Origin: Lepas anatifera
Lineage: Eukaryota; Arthropoda; Thecostraca; Lepadidae
Assembly: GCA_034440635.1 (NCBI GenBank)
Contig: JAOTON010000477.1
Location: 550,001 to 614,000, forward strand
DNA: 64,000 nt
Direction: 5' to 3'
The notes under the pieces were generated by a model. It was not told where the DNA came from, ran no database searches, and saw only the letters and a program-made list of their open reading frames with translations. Positions 1 to 11,800 of the stretch are shown here, in pieces; position 1 is the first letter of the stretch; every line of letters starts with the position of its first letter. A program made the position numbers and the translations under genes.

Positions 1-84
1 CGCGATTTTTCGCTGTGTGACGTTTTTTTTTGCTTATCGACTTTGGTTTGCCCCTCCCAAACCAACCGGCTAGATCCGCCACTG
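1..84. mobile_element. hAT-type MITE, terminal fragment
   Basis: The window opens inside a copy of the hAT-type MITE seen complete at 14789-15175. It contains the shared subterminal T-run and ends at 84 with CTAGATCCGCCACTG, the inverted terminal sequence of that family. The other end lies outside the window, so the TSD cannot be checked; it would be GGAGAACC. Confidence 0.7.
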
Positions 85-1898
85 GGAGAACCATAAGATA
101 ATGGAATGCTTAAAAATATATGGAATTAAGGTTGCCTCTAAATTAATATCGATGTCCCTAGTCGTGCGGTAGCAAAGGTGTACAATATCAGGCTTGTATA
201 GTATGTCCGAATGCTGTGGTCCTTATTACAAAGGGTTTACTAATTCATGTATTTGTTGTATGAAGCTGTTGTCCAGTCGACGTGTACCAACGAGGAAATG
301 ACTTACACCGACGAGGAAACGAGCGCCGCCGATCCAATTATTCCTCTCCATAAGGGCGCTCCACCATGTTTATGGGACTATTCTTAGGCTAGGACATATG
401 CCTGGGTACAGCAATCTATACAAAAGACACACTAAGTACACACATATATAACACAAAACAAAAGCATTGGATGAATGGTTAAAAACACACCTTTGATTAT
501 ATATTGCCTACGATCATTTAAACATTTGGTATGGAGCTATCTCCTCAGTCAGTCGTTCATTTTTAATGTATCGGTCCGCATTTCAGTCATATTCGGTAGA
601 AGTGTGTTGTGTAGACCCCAGGGGTTCGGTGTGTAAACTGTCGTCGGTTAGCTTGTGTGCGAATCATAGGCATCTGGATACTGTACTGGCCGTATTTGTC
701 GGGAATGGATTTTTCAGTTTTGTCAAAGAACCGCGCACGATGCTGTCGGTTGTTTTCTTGTGATGTTGTGGGCGTGAGAGCACAATGGTCCGCAGTCTCT
801 CCAGACTAGAACATGCCAGGACCTCGCAAGACGTTCAGTATATGATCAAACTTATTGCGACCGAAGACTAGTTATTCACTCCAGCTTATTACATCTGGAT
901 ATTTTGACAGTGTTCCATGTGTATTGACGCTATTAACGGACCTTAACCTTTCGAGTAAGGGATTCGAAATGCGCATCCCATGAGAGACGAACGTCGAAAA
1001 TTACACCCAGGACCGTCGGTAACGAAGCGATTACTTCTCTCCGCGGAATTGGATCTGAAAGAGCGGTATGTCACCGAGGCTTTGACGGCCGGCAGTCACC
1101 ATTGGTTGAGTTTCGCCGCATTCAGTTGCATAGTGCTGGCACAAAACTAGGGCTCTAATGATGAAAGCGTTCTCTCCATTCGGACTTCAATGTTACTTAG
1201 TTTATCCTTAGTTTATCCCTCTGGCCGATAACAGCTGCCTGAGTGTCATCCACTTACTGAGTGATATAGGAATATTGGTATGAAAAATAGTTCATTGTAG
1301 TTAAAAGAGAAGAGGGCCAAAAGAAAATCCTTGAGACGCAGCGCCTTTGTGTGCTGGTCTTTACGTTAGGATTCTGCGCCCTTTTGCGAGCTCTGAGATT
1401 GACGCATTCTGAGTGTAGCTGCTTTTACAGCAGTGGAGCCAATCAGCGCAAACCCCACGGAGCTCCTGTTTGGTTTGTAGCGGCGAGCCATCAGTGATAT
1501 CGAGACGCTTACAAAAGCACGCAGATGAGAGATAATTGTACTTGGTCCAAAGCTCGATGAACGTGCCGCAAAATATTTATCAGCGCAATTTCCTGAGCGT
1601 GATGGTGTCTGAAGCCACGCTGTACTGGATATATCTGATATTTTTCAGAGATATGGGAATATAATTTGCCCCGAACAACTGCTCCAAGATTTTAGCGATT
1701 ACCGGGACAAATGGCGCTCGGCTGAAGTTGGCGGGCTCCGATGATGGGCTGGATTTAGGAACTGGATGAACGATTGAGTGTTTCCGCGTATTTGGGAAAT
1801 CATTTCTTTCCTGGCAAGAGTGGACAATGCTCAGGAGGCAGGGACGGATTTAGCGGGAAGGCATTTAACCTCCAAACTCCCGATTGTTTCCGAATTTC
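85..1898. other. No gene recognised; probable SIK intron or upstream DNA
   Basis: This AT-leaning stretch has only short ORFs without recognisable domains. It lies upstream of the first visible SIK exon at 3659 and may be part of a long SIK intron, because the N-terminal kinase exons are not in the window. I see no repeat array or RNA gene here. Confidence 0.4.
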
Positions 1899-2820
1899 TT
1901 AACACCCGCACTGGAGGGGGTCTGGCACTAACGCGCACTGGAGGGGGGCTGGTAGGCCCCCCTAAGATCTCGGAAACTAAGAGAGTTAGGAAAACGCCAC
2001 TTGGTAGGTGGGTGGGGGCTATGGTGATCTACATAATGACCAATTTTCATTGACCTAGGTCAATATCTCCAAGGTCAAACGAGGTCGTAAAGGTCAAATA
2101 TTGGCCATGCTGGTATCGATTGATAAATGCTGTGATTATGCAGGAAAATGGCGGGAATAAGCTAAAGGCGGACAAGGTTCATAGAGAAGAGGTCTCAAAG
2201 AGGCTTCCCCACAACTTTTGGGTCAAGGTCATTCAAGGTCATTGACCTTTAAGGTCACCATATGGTATACTACTTATTATTTACACTTTGACTAACACTG
2301 TAGCAACTGTTTGGCGGGAAATGAGGATTGACCTTTCCCAACGACCTTTGACCTTGACCTTTGACCTTGACCTTTGTATTGGGGTACCCTACCGATGACG
2401 TCATAGCATAATATATGTCAGACGGGGTAACGTCATTTGGCCGGACGCACAGTGGTCAGTGACCTTGAAAGTGCAGATATGACCTTGACCTGTGACCTTT
2501 GACCTTGACCTTGACTTTCATGTGAAGTGACCTTGACATATAGTCCCGCTTATATGACGTTATGACGTCACCACTCGGTCTTCAATGCAAGCTAACTGGT
2601 CCGACCGCGCGTTTACGGCGATCTCAAAATGCAGGTCTGACTTTGAAAGCTTATAAGTCAAAAAATTTTCGGCCGATTTTCAAAAAGTCTTCACCAATCG
2701 ACGCGCTATTAAATTCTGTTAAATGTGGCCAGGTTTCGTTTTTCCGCTGCAAGCGGTTCTCCGGCCACCTCGGAAAAACAGGTGGGGGGCCTCCGAGGCC
2801 CCCTCCAGTGCGCGTGTTAA
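1899..2820. mobile_element. piggyBac-like MITE rich in AGGTCA hexamers
   Basis: The 922-bp element is flanked by TTAA on both sides, the target used by piggyBac-type elements. It has inverted ends: TTAACACCCGCACTGGAGG on the left and CCTCCAGTGCGCGTGTTAA on the right. It encodes no transposase. The interior from about 2050 to 2540 is filled with AGGTCA/TGACCT hexamers, many in the extended form TCAAGGTCA. Copies of the same architecture are at 33946-34978 and 61678-62649, and a partial one is near 21600-22640. Confidence 0.65.
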
Positions 2821-3658
2821 GAAACCATGTTTTCACGGTTTTGGGCCCGTTCCGCCCCCCCCTCAACCATTGTCCTGGATCCTGCCTTGTCAGGAGGGAT
2901 GCTTCGATTTCATGAAGGCCAAGTTTAGCGTCAGTCCCGGACCTATTCAGATAGATAGCCTGACTGACTCCAGCCGGCTACGTCACTACCTGGACCAGTA
3001 TAAAATCCCCGGACATTTCTTGCATGCAAAATGGAGGCCATTTTTGGGCGCCCAACACCTTCCATTGGTCACGGTTGCTTTGGGTTTTCACTCATCGGGT
3101 GCCAGTGGCCTCTTAGCCCTAAATAATGATAGACCTGTTGTTAGATGGACAGCAGCTTCGTGGCCTTTTATGCACTTTATCATTGTCTCCTAGCTGAGCA
3201 TATCATATCGGAAAAGGAGAACAACCACTTAAAGAATGAAATATCATTTGCAATGTTAAAATATGGTTTTTGCTTTTCTTTTCTCCCTCCTTTGGTCCAG
3301 AGTTCAGTATTGGAGCTAGGATATAGAGCCATCCAATCATTCTCTTTTTCCGGTTTCACTGCATATGAATATTATTTTCATCTTCACCGCACACTGCCCT
3401 CCCCAGAGGGGAAACAGTCCTGGCCATTTTTCTAGTGGGCCTGCTGCCCCTTCCTTTGAATGCCGCTTCTTAGGTGGGCGCGTGGTGGTGGGAAATTTCA
3501 TTTTTCCAACAAAGGCCTATCCCCTAGAGAGACCCTTGACCTTAGACATTTCTAACAAGCTGCGCCATTCAGACCCAGCGGGCAGGTCTGGGAGGTGCTG
3601 CAGTTGGAGGTTGGAGCGCGTCCTCCCCGACTGACGGAGGTGCGCCGTTCCGTTTCAG
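2821..3658. other. Probable SIK intron
   Basis: Non-coding sequence between the piggyBac-like MITE and the SIK exon at 3659. The end carries a fitting acceptor (TTCCGTTTCAG at 3648-3658). No domain-bearing ORF or repeat array is visible. Confidence 0.5.
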
Positions 3659-5914
3659 ACTGTGAGAGTCTGGTGCGGAAGATGCTGGTGGTGGAGCCGA
3701 CGCGCCGGCTGTCACTGCAGCAGGTGATGCGGCACCGGTGGCTGCAGGCCTGCCAGCAGGCGCTGTCGCAGCTGCACCCGGTGGCCGCCGCTCCAGCCAG
3801 TGCGCCGGCCCCGGAGATCAGCGAGCACGTGCTGCGCGTGATGCAGGGTCTGGGGATCGACACCTCAGTCACCAGACAGGTCAGCGGGCGGGCTGAGTGG
3901 ACGGACTCCCGGGAATGATTGTCAATTAAATAAATAAAAATCGGTGATGATGACCACGCTGTTGGTTCCATTATACAGAGGAAAATGCTCTGCGTAAAAT
4001 TTTGTATTGATTAAATCACATACTTCTATATCCCTGAGCATAAAATTGTCTGAAATTCCGCTTAAACCTTCAGCGCTCTAATCGCAAAGTAAATGTCTAA
4101 AGATGTCATGCACCACGTTTGAGCTATGATACCCGCCCCCTCTGAGTGGTCTTTGTATGAACGCCGACCCTGCTCCGGCCGACAGTCGGTGGCCCAGCGG
4201 GCGTACGACCACCACGCTGGCATCTACATCCTGCTGGAGGAGCGACTGCGCTACCACCGCAGCAGCTATCCATGTCCTGCCTCCCAGCTGCTGGCTCGCC
4301 GTAGACCCAGCAGCGTCGCCGAGCTGGCTGCCCGCCGCACTGCCGCGCCCACCGACGCCGAGCCCGCCCAGTCGGCCAGCGGAGCGCCCTCTTTCGACGA
4401 GGGCGTCGAAGTCGACATGTCGGAGGAATTGCTGCCGGTGGCGACACTAGCGACCGCAGCGGTGGTAGCGGGAACTAGCAGTACGGCCGGCCGCCACCCG
4501 CCGGTGATGCGGAAACCCTCGGACGGGACGTCGGTCTCCGGATCCCCCTTCGGCTCCGTCACCAGCACCGAGTCCAACAACTTCGAGTCGTTCGACTCGC
4601 AGATGGAAGCCGGACATGTTCAGCAGCAGCAGTTCGTGTTATCAGCCGGCGGCGGTGGTGAAGCCGGCGGCGGGACGGCCGCTGCTGCTGTGCCGCCACA
4701 GTGTGCGCCACAACCCGCTGGAGCTGGCCACGGTAGGCACGGCCGGCAGGAAGTCTCCGGTCAGCTTCAGAGAGGGCCGGCGCGCCTCCGACGGCCTGGT
4801 GGCCGCTCAGGTCAGTGACACACTACAGGAGGCATTTTGTCTTCTCTGCTGCGTTAACGTGCGGTCAGCTCCCACGGGTCAGACCGTTTTGTTTGGTGCA
4901 ATGTGCGAATGTCTTCTTGTGAAGCTGAAGGCAAATACTGGTTTTGGGGGAATGGGAGGATCATGTTTTTGTCACCCAAGTCGCAATTAGATCGCGTTTG
5001 GGTGGTAGGAGATAGCCAGGGCCTGTGCGTCTTCCCAAGGCAGAGTATGACGGCGTTCACATGTTATGTCTCCCCTGGACAGGGTATGGTGGCGTTCACA
5101 TAGTATGTCTTCCCTGGACAGGGTATGGTGGCTTTCGGACAGCGGCTGAACCAGACCCAGAAGACGGGGGGCTGCACAGAGCTGAGTGGTCTGCAACAGG
5201 AGCAGGCAGGCCTGAGGGCGCAGGTCATCCGACACAGACACGGCCAGCTCAAACGGCCGCCCCGGTCAGTCGCTGGCCCAGCCGGGCGCGATAGCGCAAC
5301 CTCGGATAGGGTGCACATGTGTTTTCAGGTCCTGTAGTCATGTATTGATCCGTTTTTCTTGTTCGTGTAGTAGTGTCTTTTGCATTGCAAATGCTAGAGG
5401 AACGGCAAATCTGAATATTTTTGGGAAAGCAGTGAGCTCTCTTTCATTTTCAGGATTGTTTTCTTTCTTGCGATGGTTCATCATTTTCAGTTGAATCAAA
5501 CAGTACAGAGATATAAGTGTGTAATTTTCAAGAGCAGTAGCTATTGCCAGTTCCGGGGTGCTGCAGGTGCCTGACAGGATGTCTGATCGGGCAGGGTTAG
5601 GGGAATGTTGAAGACAGTGTGTCTGATAGGCTGGGTGTATCTCTGGAGCTGGAGGTGTCTCCCGAGCTGGGTGTATGTGTGTATGGCGGGCTGGAAGTGT
5701 CTACCGGACCGGGTGTGTGTCTGACAGTGTGAGTGTGTCCGGCAGGTCCCGGGGCTGCTACAAGCCAGCGGCGGCGGGCGCTGAGCTGCTGCAGCCGGAG
5801 CTTCACTTTCAGCCGATCGCCGAGGACGTGGCCGGCGCCTCGGACGGCTGGGACAACCTCCAGTTCAGTCTGGCCAACTGTCAGATCACACCGCGCCCCG
5901 TGACAGACAGCTGA
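3659..5914 (+). CDS. SIK: Salt-inducible kinase (SIK2-like), 3' exons
   Basis: This is the C-terminal part of a SIK of the AMPK-related Ser/Thr kinase family, which phosphorylates CRTC coactivators and class IIa HDACs and is inhibited by PKA. Visible exons are 3659-3879 (last kinase helix CESLVRKMLVVEP..RR, then UBA-like HVLRVMQGLGID), 4186-4810, 5122-5223 and a putative terminal exon 5746-5914 (stop 5912). Exon 3659-3879 joins 4186 in phase 0 to complete the UBA region (YDHHAGIYILLEERL). Family landmarks follow in order: RRRPSSVAE, SFDEGVEVD, CRHSV, then SPVSFREGRRASDG, matching the region around the PKA site Ser587 of SIK2, and GMVAFGQRL, matching the next conserved block. Exon 4186-4810 changes frame between about 4600 and 4700. 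Kinase-lobe exons lie upstream, outside the window or unseen. The terminal exon is the least certain part because its phase does not follow from 5223. Confidence 0.85.
4186..4810 (+). CDS. SIK: SIK large exon with internal frame change
   Basis: The acceptor CCGGCCGACAG gives phase 0 and the donor is CTCAG|GTCAGT. The first part reads in the frame of 4186 (UBA end, RRRPSSVAE, SFDEGVEVDM, FESFDS). The conserved SPVSFREGRRASD block near the 3' end reads in the +1 frame. The exon is 625 nt, which is 3n+1. Either a short intron of length 3n+1 is hidden near the CAG run (the acceptor-like CCGCCACAG ends at 4700), or there is an indel in the gene or assembly. Several RRxS sites fit PKA-regulated 14-3-3 binding as known in SIKs. 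Confidence 0.75.
5005..5121 (+). repeat. 39-bp tandem repeat over the SIK 3' splice site
   Basis: Three copies of a 39-bp unit end at AG 5042-5043 (degenerate), 5081-5082 and 5120-5121. Each copy carries the acceptor (CCCTGGACAG in the two better ones) plus the first codons of the following exon (GTATGGTGGC). Only the last acceptor leads into the full conserved exon. Using the 5082 acceptor would give GGT ATG GTG GCG TTC ACA TAG, a stop. Confidence 0.7.
5560..5745 (+). repeat. Degenerate GT-rich minisatellite before the last SIK exon
   Basis: Imperfect repeats of roughly 28 bp built on GGGTGTATGTGT / GAGGTGTCTCC words end directly at the candidate acceptor GTCCGGCAG (5745). This resembles the junction-associated repeats seen in the FOXN gene of this window. 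Confidence 0.4.
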
Positions 5915-8190
5915 CCGCCGCCTGCGTCTCAGACACGGCGCGCCGGCGGCAAACGCTGGCGCAGCTGCGCCGATCTGGCCGCCGCCGCGCCACTTAACGC
6001 TGCCGCTGCTGACTCAGCTCCAGCACCGCGCGCCACCAGTGTCTCTTGGAGTTAATGCACGACGAGAGGAATCTCTCACCGGTGTTCCTCAGCTGAACGC
6101 CGCAGGGGCTGAGCTAGTGACGCACGGCATCTAGCGGCGAAACAGTGCAGCTGTAGTTTACCTCGCTGTCGCCAGTCGGCTCCTGTAGTCACCCAGCAAT
6201 AATGTCACCGCCATTTACCATATATCGATTGAGTGATCTGGAGACGCTATTTTTGTCGAGACACTGCTTCGATGTGCAAGAGTGCTCTGTGTGTTATATA
6301 TTTGTGTATACGGATGTGGTGGAGCTGTCTCCGAGCTAGCGATAGTGAGCAGCTTATGGACGGTAGGTGTTTTCGAACGGGTAGTGGTATGTATCGTGCT
6401 ACCAAATCACATCACTACAGCCACCGGGCCACACCGACAGGCTGGAACACGTCTGAAGAGAATCGTAACCGGTGTGTGCTTTCACGGACGCTGCTTCGGT
6501 GTGCATTAACCGCCGATGTCCTCGTTGATAGCTCTTGTCTGACAGTGAGTTGTGGCGGTACTTCGAAAGTCTGCGCGAGCCCTTTACGGACGGCTCATTG
6601 TTACAGTGAAGACTGAACTCACCTCAACAGCACACCAGCAGTGAAAAATCGGTGTGAAATCTGGAGGGCAGCCACAGGCTACAAACTTCGCAGCCAACAA
6701 AGACACAAGTATGGATGGCTCTCGCCCGCTGGTAGGGGTTCGAGACCCACCACATGCGTGAAACACTTCTAATCTGCAAAGCTGCTTGGAGGGTTTCGAG
6801 GCGTCGTTTTCTGACGGGAAACGCCTACAAGAGAACAAGAAATATGTTGATCCTATCCTAATCATTGTTGACAATGAGGCTAAGGTTTTAGTTTTATCGT
6901 GAGGTAGGGAAAATGATGAAAGACAGGAGTACTGACCCACTGATGAACACGGAGGTCTCTGCCGTAGCCTTTGTTGCCAGCTAGTGTGGAGGATGTCTAG
7001 TCAACGCGGCAAGCACGCCGCCGCGTTTTGTACGGCGTGGCGCGCGCTCCCTCACCGCCGCGTTTTGTACGGTGTGGGGCGCGCTCCCCGCTGCTGTGTT
7101 TGCCGTTCCACGTCCCCGTGTGGGCCGAGACGTGTGTGTACGTGTGCATCTCGTTTACACTACGTTACCGTTTCTAGTCGAGAAACTGGCCAGCTTATGA
7201 GTCTTTCATTTCGGTCAGCGGTGCTGAGCCGGCGGTGTGCTTCACCGTCACCGTCAGTCTCAGAGCCGCCGTCCTGCTGAGTTTGACGGGGGCGCTGCCA
7301 GGCTGGCGCGTCAGCCGTCAGTCGTCAGCCGTCAGCCGTCAGCCGTCAGCCCGGAGCCCTCACCGCCGGCTGCCGATGTTGGAACACCTCTTATTTTTTT
7401 CCGACGGTCCATGGCATCCATAGTACATTTAAATACATGAAAAGTGCAATGTTACGGTGCTGGTGTTGGTGCCGAGAGTGCTGCAAGCAGACAGAGGTAT
7501 TATCAGCCTTTACTTGAAAATATTCACGCGAAGCAGATTCTCTAGTTTCGAATATGCAGTTTATGAATTAAGCATCTGGTTTAGGATAGTCGATATTGGG
7601 TAATCAAGTGAAGGTAGAGGAATTAATATGCCTCGCAAGCCTGGAACCTGGGCCAACACCCCAAAAGATCAAAGACGCATACGATTGTAATACAAAAACA
7701 TGACAAAGCCAATCCACAAAACCGCTCTGAACAAGTGCCGGCACAGATAAGGCAAGCACGAACGGAGAACTGTCAGCCCACACTGCACCAAAGCAGACAT
7801 GAATGCCAGAGCCACTCGGCCATGATGAGCTGCTCTGGCGTGTCGTCGTACTCCAGATACAATCCAGCGCGGCCAGAAAATGCGCAGATTCTCTGGGCCC
7901 TGAATACCCTTGTTACTTGTTATCAGTCAGAAAGTTGTTTTCGAACGCAATGATTAAGGCAGCAACGTGTCAGCCGTCTATGTTTCGCAGCAAAAGTCCG
8001 AATGGCCGCGGTCATTACGTTTTACTTCAGTAAACCACTCTTGATATCAACTCCAGGATACCAGCATCTATTCTGTAATTTTAGCTACACCGGGCACTAT
8101 GTTTCGCCGTCAAAGGTACTTTGATGAGACGCGTGTTCGACAGGACTGCTGCCATATTCAGCAGCTGAAAAGGGCAGCTGGCAGCTGCTT
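5915..8190. other. SIK 3' flank and intergenic DNA
   Basis: No domain-bearing ORF is seen. A ~40-bp direct duplication (CCGCCGCGTTTTGTACGG) lies at about 7017-7090 and a (GTCAGCC)n heptanucleotide run at about 7310-7352. The remainder is unremarkable and probably holds the SIK 3' UTR and intergenic sequence. Confidence 0.4.
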
Positions 8191-8224
8191 GTGGTCGGAT
8201 GTCTTCCAGCTCCGGCACTGGCTC

Positions 8225-8865
8225 TCTCCAGCTGGCTACTCCCCAGTGGCAGGGTGTGGCCCCACCCCAGCCCTGGCCCTCCCCAGCTCCCTACTCCCCA
8301 GTGGCAGGGTGTGGCCCCACCCCAGCCCTGGCCCTCCCCAGCTCCCTACTCCCCAGTGGCAGGGTGTGGCCCCACCCCAGCCCTGGCCCTCCCCAGCTCC
8401 CTACTCCCCAGTGGCAGGGTGTGGCCCCACCCCAGGCCTGGCCCCTTCCAGCTCCCAACTCCCCAGTGGCAGGGTGTGGCCCTTCCCAGATCTCTACTCC
8501 CCAGTGGCAGGGTGTGGCCCCATCCCAATCCTGGCTATCTCCAGATCCCTCCTCCCCAGTGGCAGGGTGTGGCCCCACCCCAGCCCTGGCTATCCCCAGC
8601 TCCCTACTCCCCAGTGACAGGGTGGGGCCCCACCCCAGCCCTGGCCCTCCCCAGCTCCCTACTCCCCAGTGGTAGGGTGTGGCCCCACCCCAGCCCTGGC
8701 TATCCCCAGCTCCCTACTCCCCAGTGGCAGGGTGTGGCCCCACCCCAGCCCTGGCCCTTCCCAGCTCCCTACTCCCCAGTGGCAGGGTGTGGCCCTCCCC
8801 AGCCCTGGCTACTCCCCAGTGGCAGGGTGGGGCCCCACCCCAGCCCTGGCCCTCTCCAGCTGCAG
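8225..8865. repeat. 55-bp minisatellite, about 12 units
   Basis: The word CCCCAGTGGCAG recurs at 8241, 8296, 8351, 8406 and 8461, an exact 55-bp period. It continues to about 8813 with some shortened (~39-bp) units. All frames are partly open, so the long Pro/Trp-rich ORFs here are repeat artefacts. The array runs into the last exon of the minus-strand Myb/SANT gene, whose stop codon (8809-8811) is inside the final unit. Confidence 0.9.
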
Positions 8866-11800
8866 TCGCCAGTAGTCCCGCCGCAGGGCCACCACCTCCG
8901 TCTCCAGCCGTGCCCTCTCCATCTCCCACTGATGCTTCTCCCGCGCCTGCAGCACAGTCAGCTGATGCAGTTCCCGCAGATGCTGCACCTCCAGCTGGTG
9001 TTTCTCCCTCGCCAGACACGCTGCCGACACGCCGGCTGCGCCTGCCGCCAGGGGCGCCAGTGAGGCGGTCCCGGCGCCGCCGCCGGGACCTGCTAGCGGC
9101 GGCGGCGGTCGCGTGGGCAGCGGAGCGGTGGCGGTGCCTTCTCGGGAGGAAGAGCGGCTCTCTGGCTCAACAACCGTGATGCTGACGTCACTGCCCAGCC
9201 GGTCCCTGGGGTCCAGCGCGCTGCAAACCACAGATAGCTCTGTGTCAGGCTGCGGAGTACACCGCACAGCGGAAGGGCGCAAAATTGGGAAAAACGTAAC
9301 GATAGAATATAAGTGAACATATCATTAGGCCAAAGTGCAGCATTTTATCTACGGTCACGTAGATTTGGGGTCTATTTGGGATAGATGTGTTCACGGTGCT
9401 CGCTGTCGCTCCAAGTTGTCATTTGGGTGAAAAGGGCAAGACCTCAAAAATATCCGAAGAGTTTTGAGCGGCCTTTGAGTTTTAAAAGCAAGGTCAAACG
9501 AAATTAGAGAAGACAAAATTGCACAATACTGGTTTCATATACACGCAAAAAGCACATCAAAGAGAGCCTAAGACAGAGGACAGGATTGATCTGGGACGAC
9601 AGTCTTATCATTTTTAGAGACGAAGTTGTAAACCACACACTGGTTTAAAAGCAAAATATCCGATCTTCATATAATCTGATGGCTTTGAGCTAAGTCAGGG
9701 GATGAAAATGTCAAACCTGCCCGAACAAAATGACGAATACCGAAAGATGTAGCGTTTAAAGGCTCGCTTCCTTTTAGAGAGAACTACAGAATCCACATGA
9801 AATGCAATCATCGGAGCATTGATAAAAAACACCTGGTCAATCATATTTTTGAATTCACGATCTGGATCACACAAAATCACCTATCTGTGCTCAAGACTAC
9901 TGCCATCGAATAAGCGCTGCCCAAAAACGCTGCAAAGTTATGCCGACGAAGAACGGAAGTCTGAGCCCCCAGGATTCAATCCCGGTACCCAGTGATTTCA
10001 ACCCCGGCACGCTACCGACTGAAATATCTGTCTCCTTAGATTTCCGCGCACTTAGGAGAGCAAATCGAGAGCAATTTATCCTCAATGAATATGCCAACGC
10101 GCAAACGCGTTCCATTGACAAATAAACAACCAAAGAGTCCCCGTTTAATGGTAAGCAAGTTGTCTAACGTCCCATTATACAAAGTCGTCGCTCATACAAG
10201 CGGCATTTCTTTGACGGTCACGCCCTGTGGCTGTCGTCTACTTCTGCAGTGCGGAGGGTTGGCCTGCCGGCAGGGCATGTAACTGCTAAGTACGAAACTG
10301 ACCCCCAGTCGAGTGCCTCCTTGCTGCAGAAAGACATGTTCATTTTATTTCCAGGTTAGTCGGAAGAGTCAAAATGCTGAAGGCATGAACGGAAGAGATT
10401 GGGGCAGATCTGTGTCTCCTAATAAGGCACTCCCTCAGTTAGAATAAAGGAGCAAAATCGCTGTAGATTATCACGGCAGTCACCCAGTAACTGTAACGGA
10501 GAGTTGACTTCAATTTCGAAACCGGTGCTATGGACTTGATCAGGTGCTTATTTCACAATGTCAGACTAAGGTCATTGTGTCGTTTGGTCGGCATTATTGG
10601 TCGGAGGGCTGGAAAATGTTACACGAAACCAGTGGCAATAGTTGTAATAACACCACTAAATCGTGAATGTCCATGACTCCGCGAGCTAGCAGCCTGGCAG
10701 CGTCTCATAGCTACACTAGAAGCGTTGAACTGCAGCAGGAACGTTGACTGACCCCCTCGTATCTCACCTGTCCTCTCCCTCCTCCTCCTCTGACATCAGG
10801 CCTTCGTCCTGATCTTCAGCCGGAGTTGTTGGCACCTGCCGGACCGCGGCGCCACCGTCGGCGGCCCGGAGAGGCGGCGGCGCCGGCGCCAGCCGCCGCA
10901 GCTGGTTAATGATCTGCTCCGGGGAGAGGTGCTGCTGCGCTCTTGCCGTTGTCTGCAGGTGCAGGGCAACAAGTGAGTCGTCTGGCTCAAAGGTGCTCAC
11001 TACCCGCCTGACTGGACGTGAAAGTACAGGTCGGCTGGAGAAATTTTGCTACCAGAAACTCATAGAACGGAATAAGCCTGAAACTCGCATGGAAGATATT
11101 CTATCGTGATTTTTCGTAAGCATTCTTGTGAGCCATGTGAATATGCACTAAGCAGATCCAGAACATCCAATCGGGAGGGGCACATGGTTGGGGCACCACT
11201 TTTGAGTGGAAATCCCCTGGTTGGGGGCGCCACTTTTGAGTGGAAATACCCGATCAGGTGGGCGCCAAATTCTATCGTATGAGCACCAAAACCCGTAGCT
11301 TGGGGGAAGCAGAACCTAAGGCGCCATCGACCTTTCAGAAGAGCGCCGTGGCCATTTCTGGGGACACCAAGTGTCAATCGGGAGGGGGAGTAAGTGCCTC
11401 TCTCCTGTAGCCTATGGAATGTATCTACCAAGTAACCTCATACCTCATTTTGATCGTGTTCCTGACAACACCGCTACGAATATACGGTTTTTTATCATAG
11501 AAAAGTTCAAGAGTCACGACTGGTCGGAGTCTGTCCCCGTTGGGAGATGCCACAGAGCCACGTCCCTACCGTGAGAGGTTTCTCCTCCACGTCAGCCTTG
11601 ATCTGTTTGTAGAGCGGCAGATCCTGTCGCTCCAGCTCATCCGAGACCTTCAGGCTCGCCGACAGGAACAACTGCATGTCCTGCAGCAGCGCCGACTCGC
11701 TGACGTCTTCCTTGGTCCGCAGTTTCAGCGTCTTCATCAGGTCATCCTTGCGTTGCTTAACGAAGCGTCTCCAGACTCCCTTCACTGTGCTGATGCCGAG

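Noticed and set aside
8191..9063. 290-aa and 172-aa Pro/Trp-rich ORFs on the plus strand and Gly-rich ORFs on the minus strand
   Set aside because: All arise from the 55-bp minisatellite, which is open in several frames. Only the minus-strand exon end is supported.
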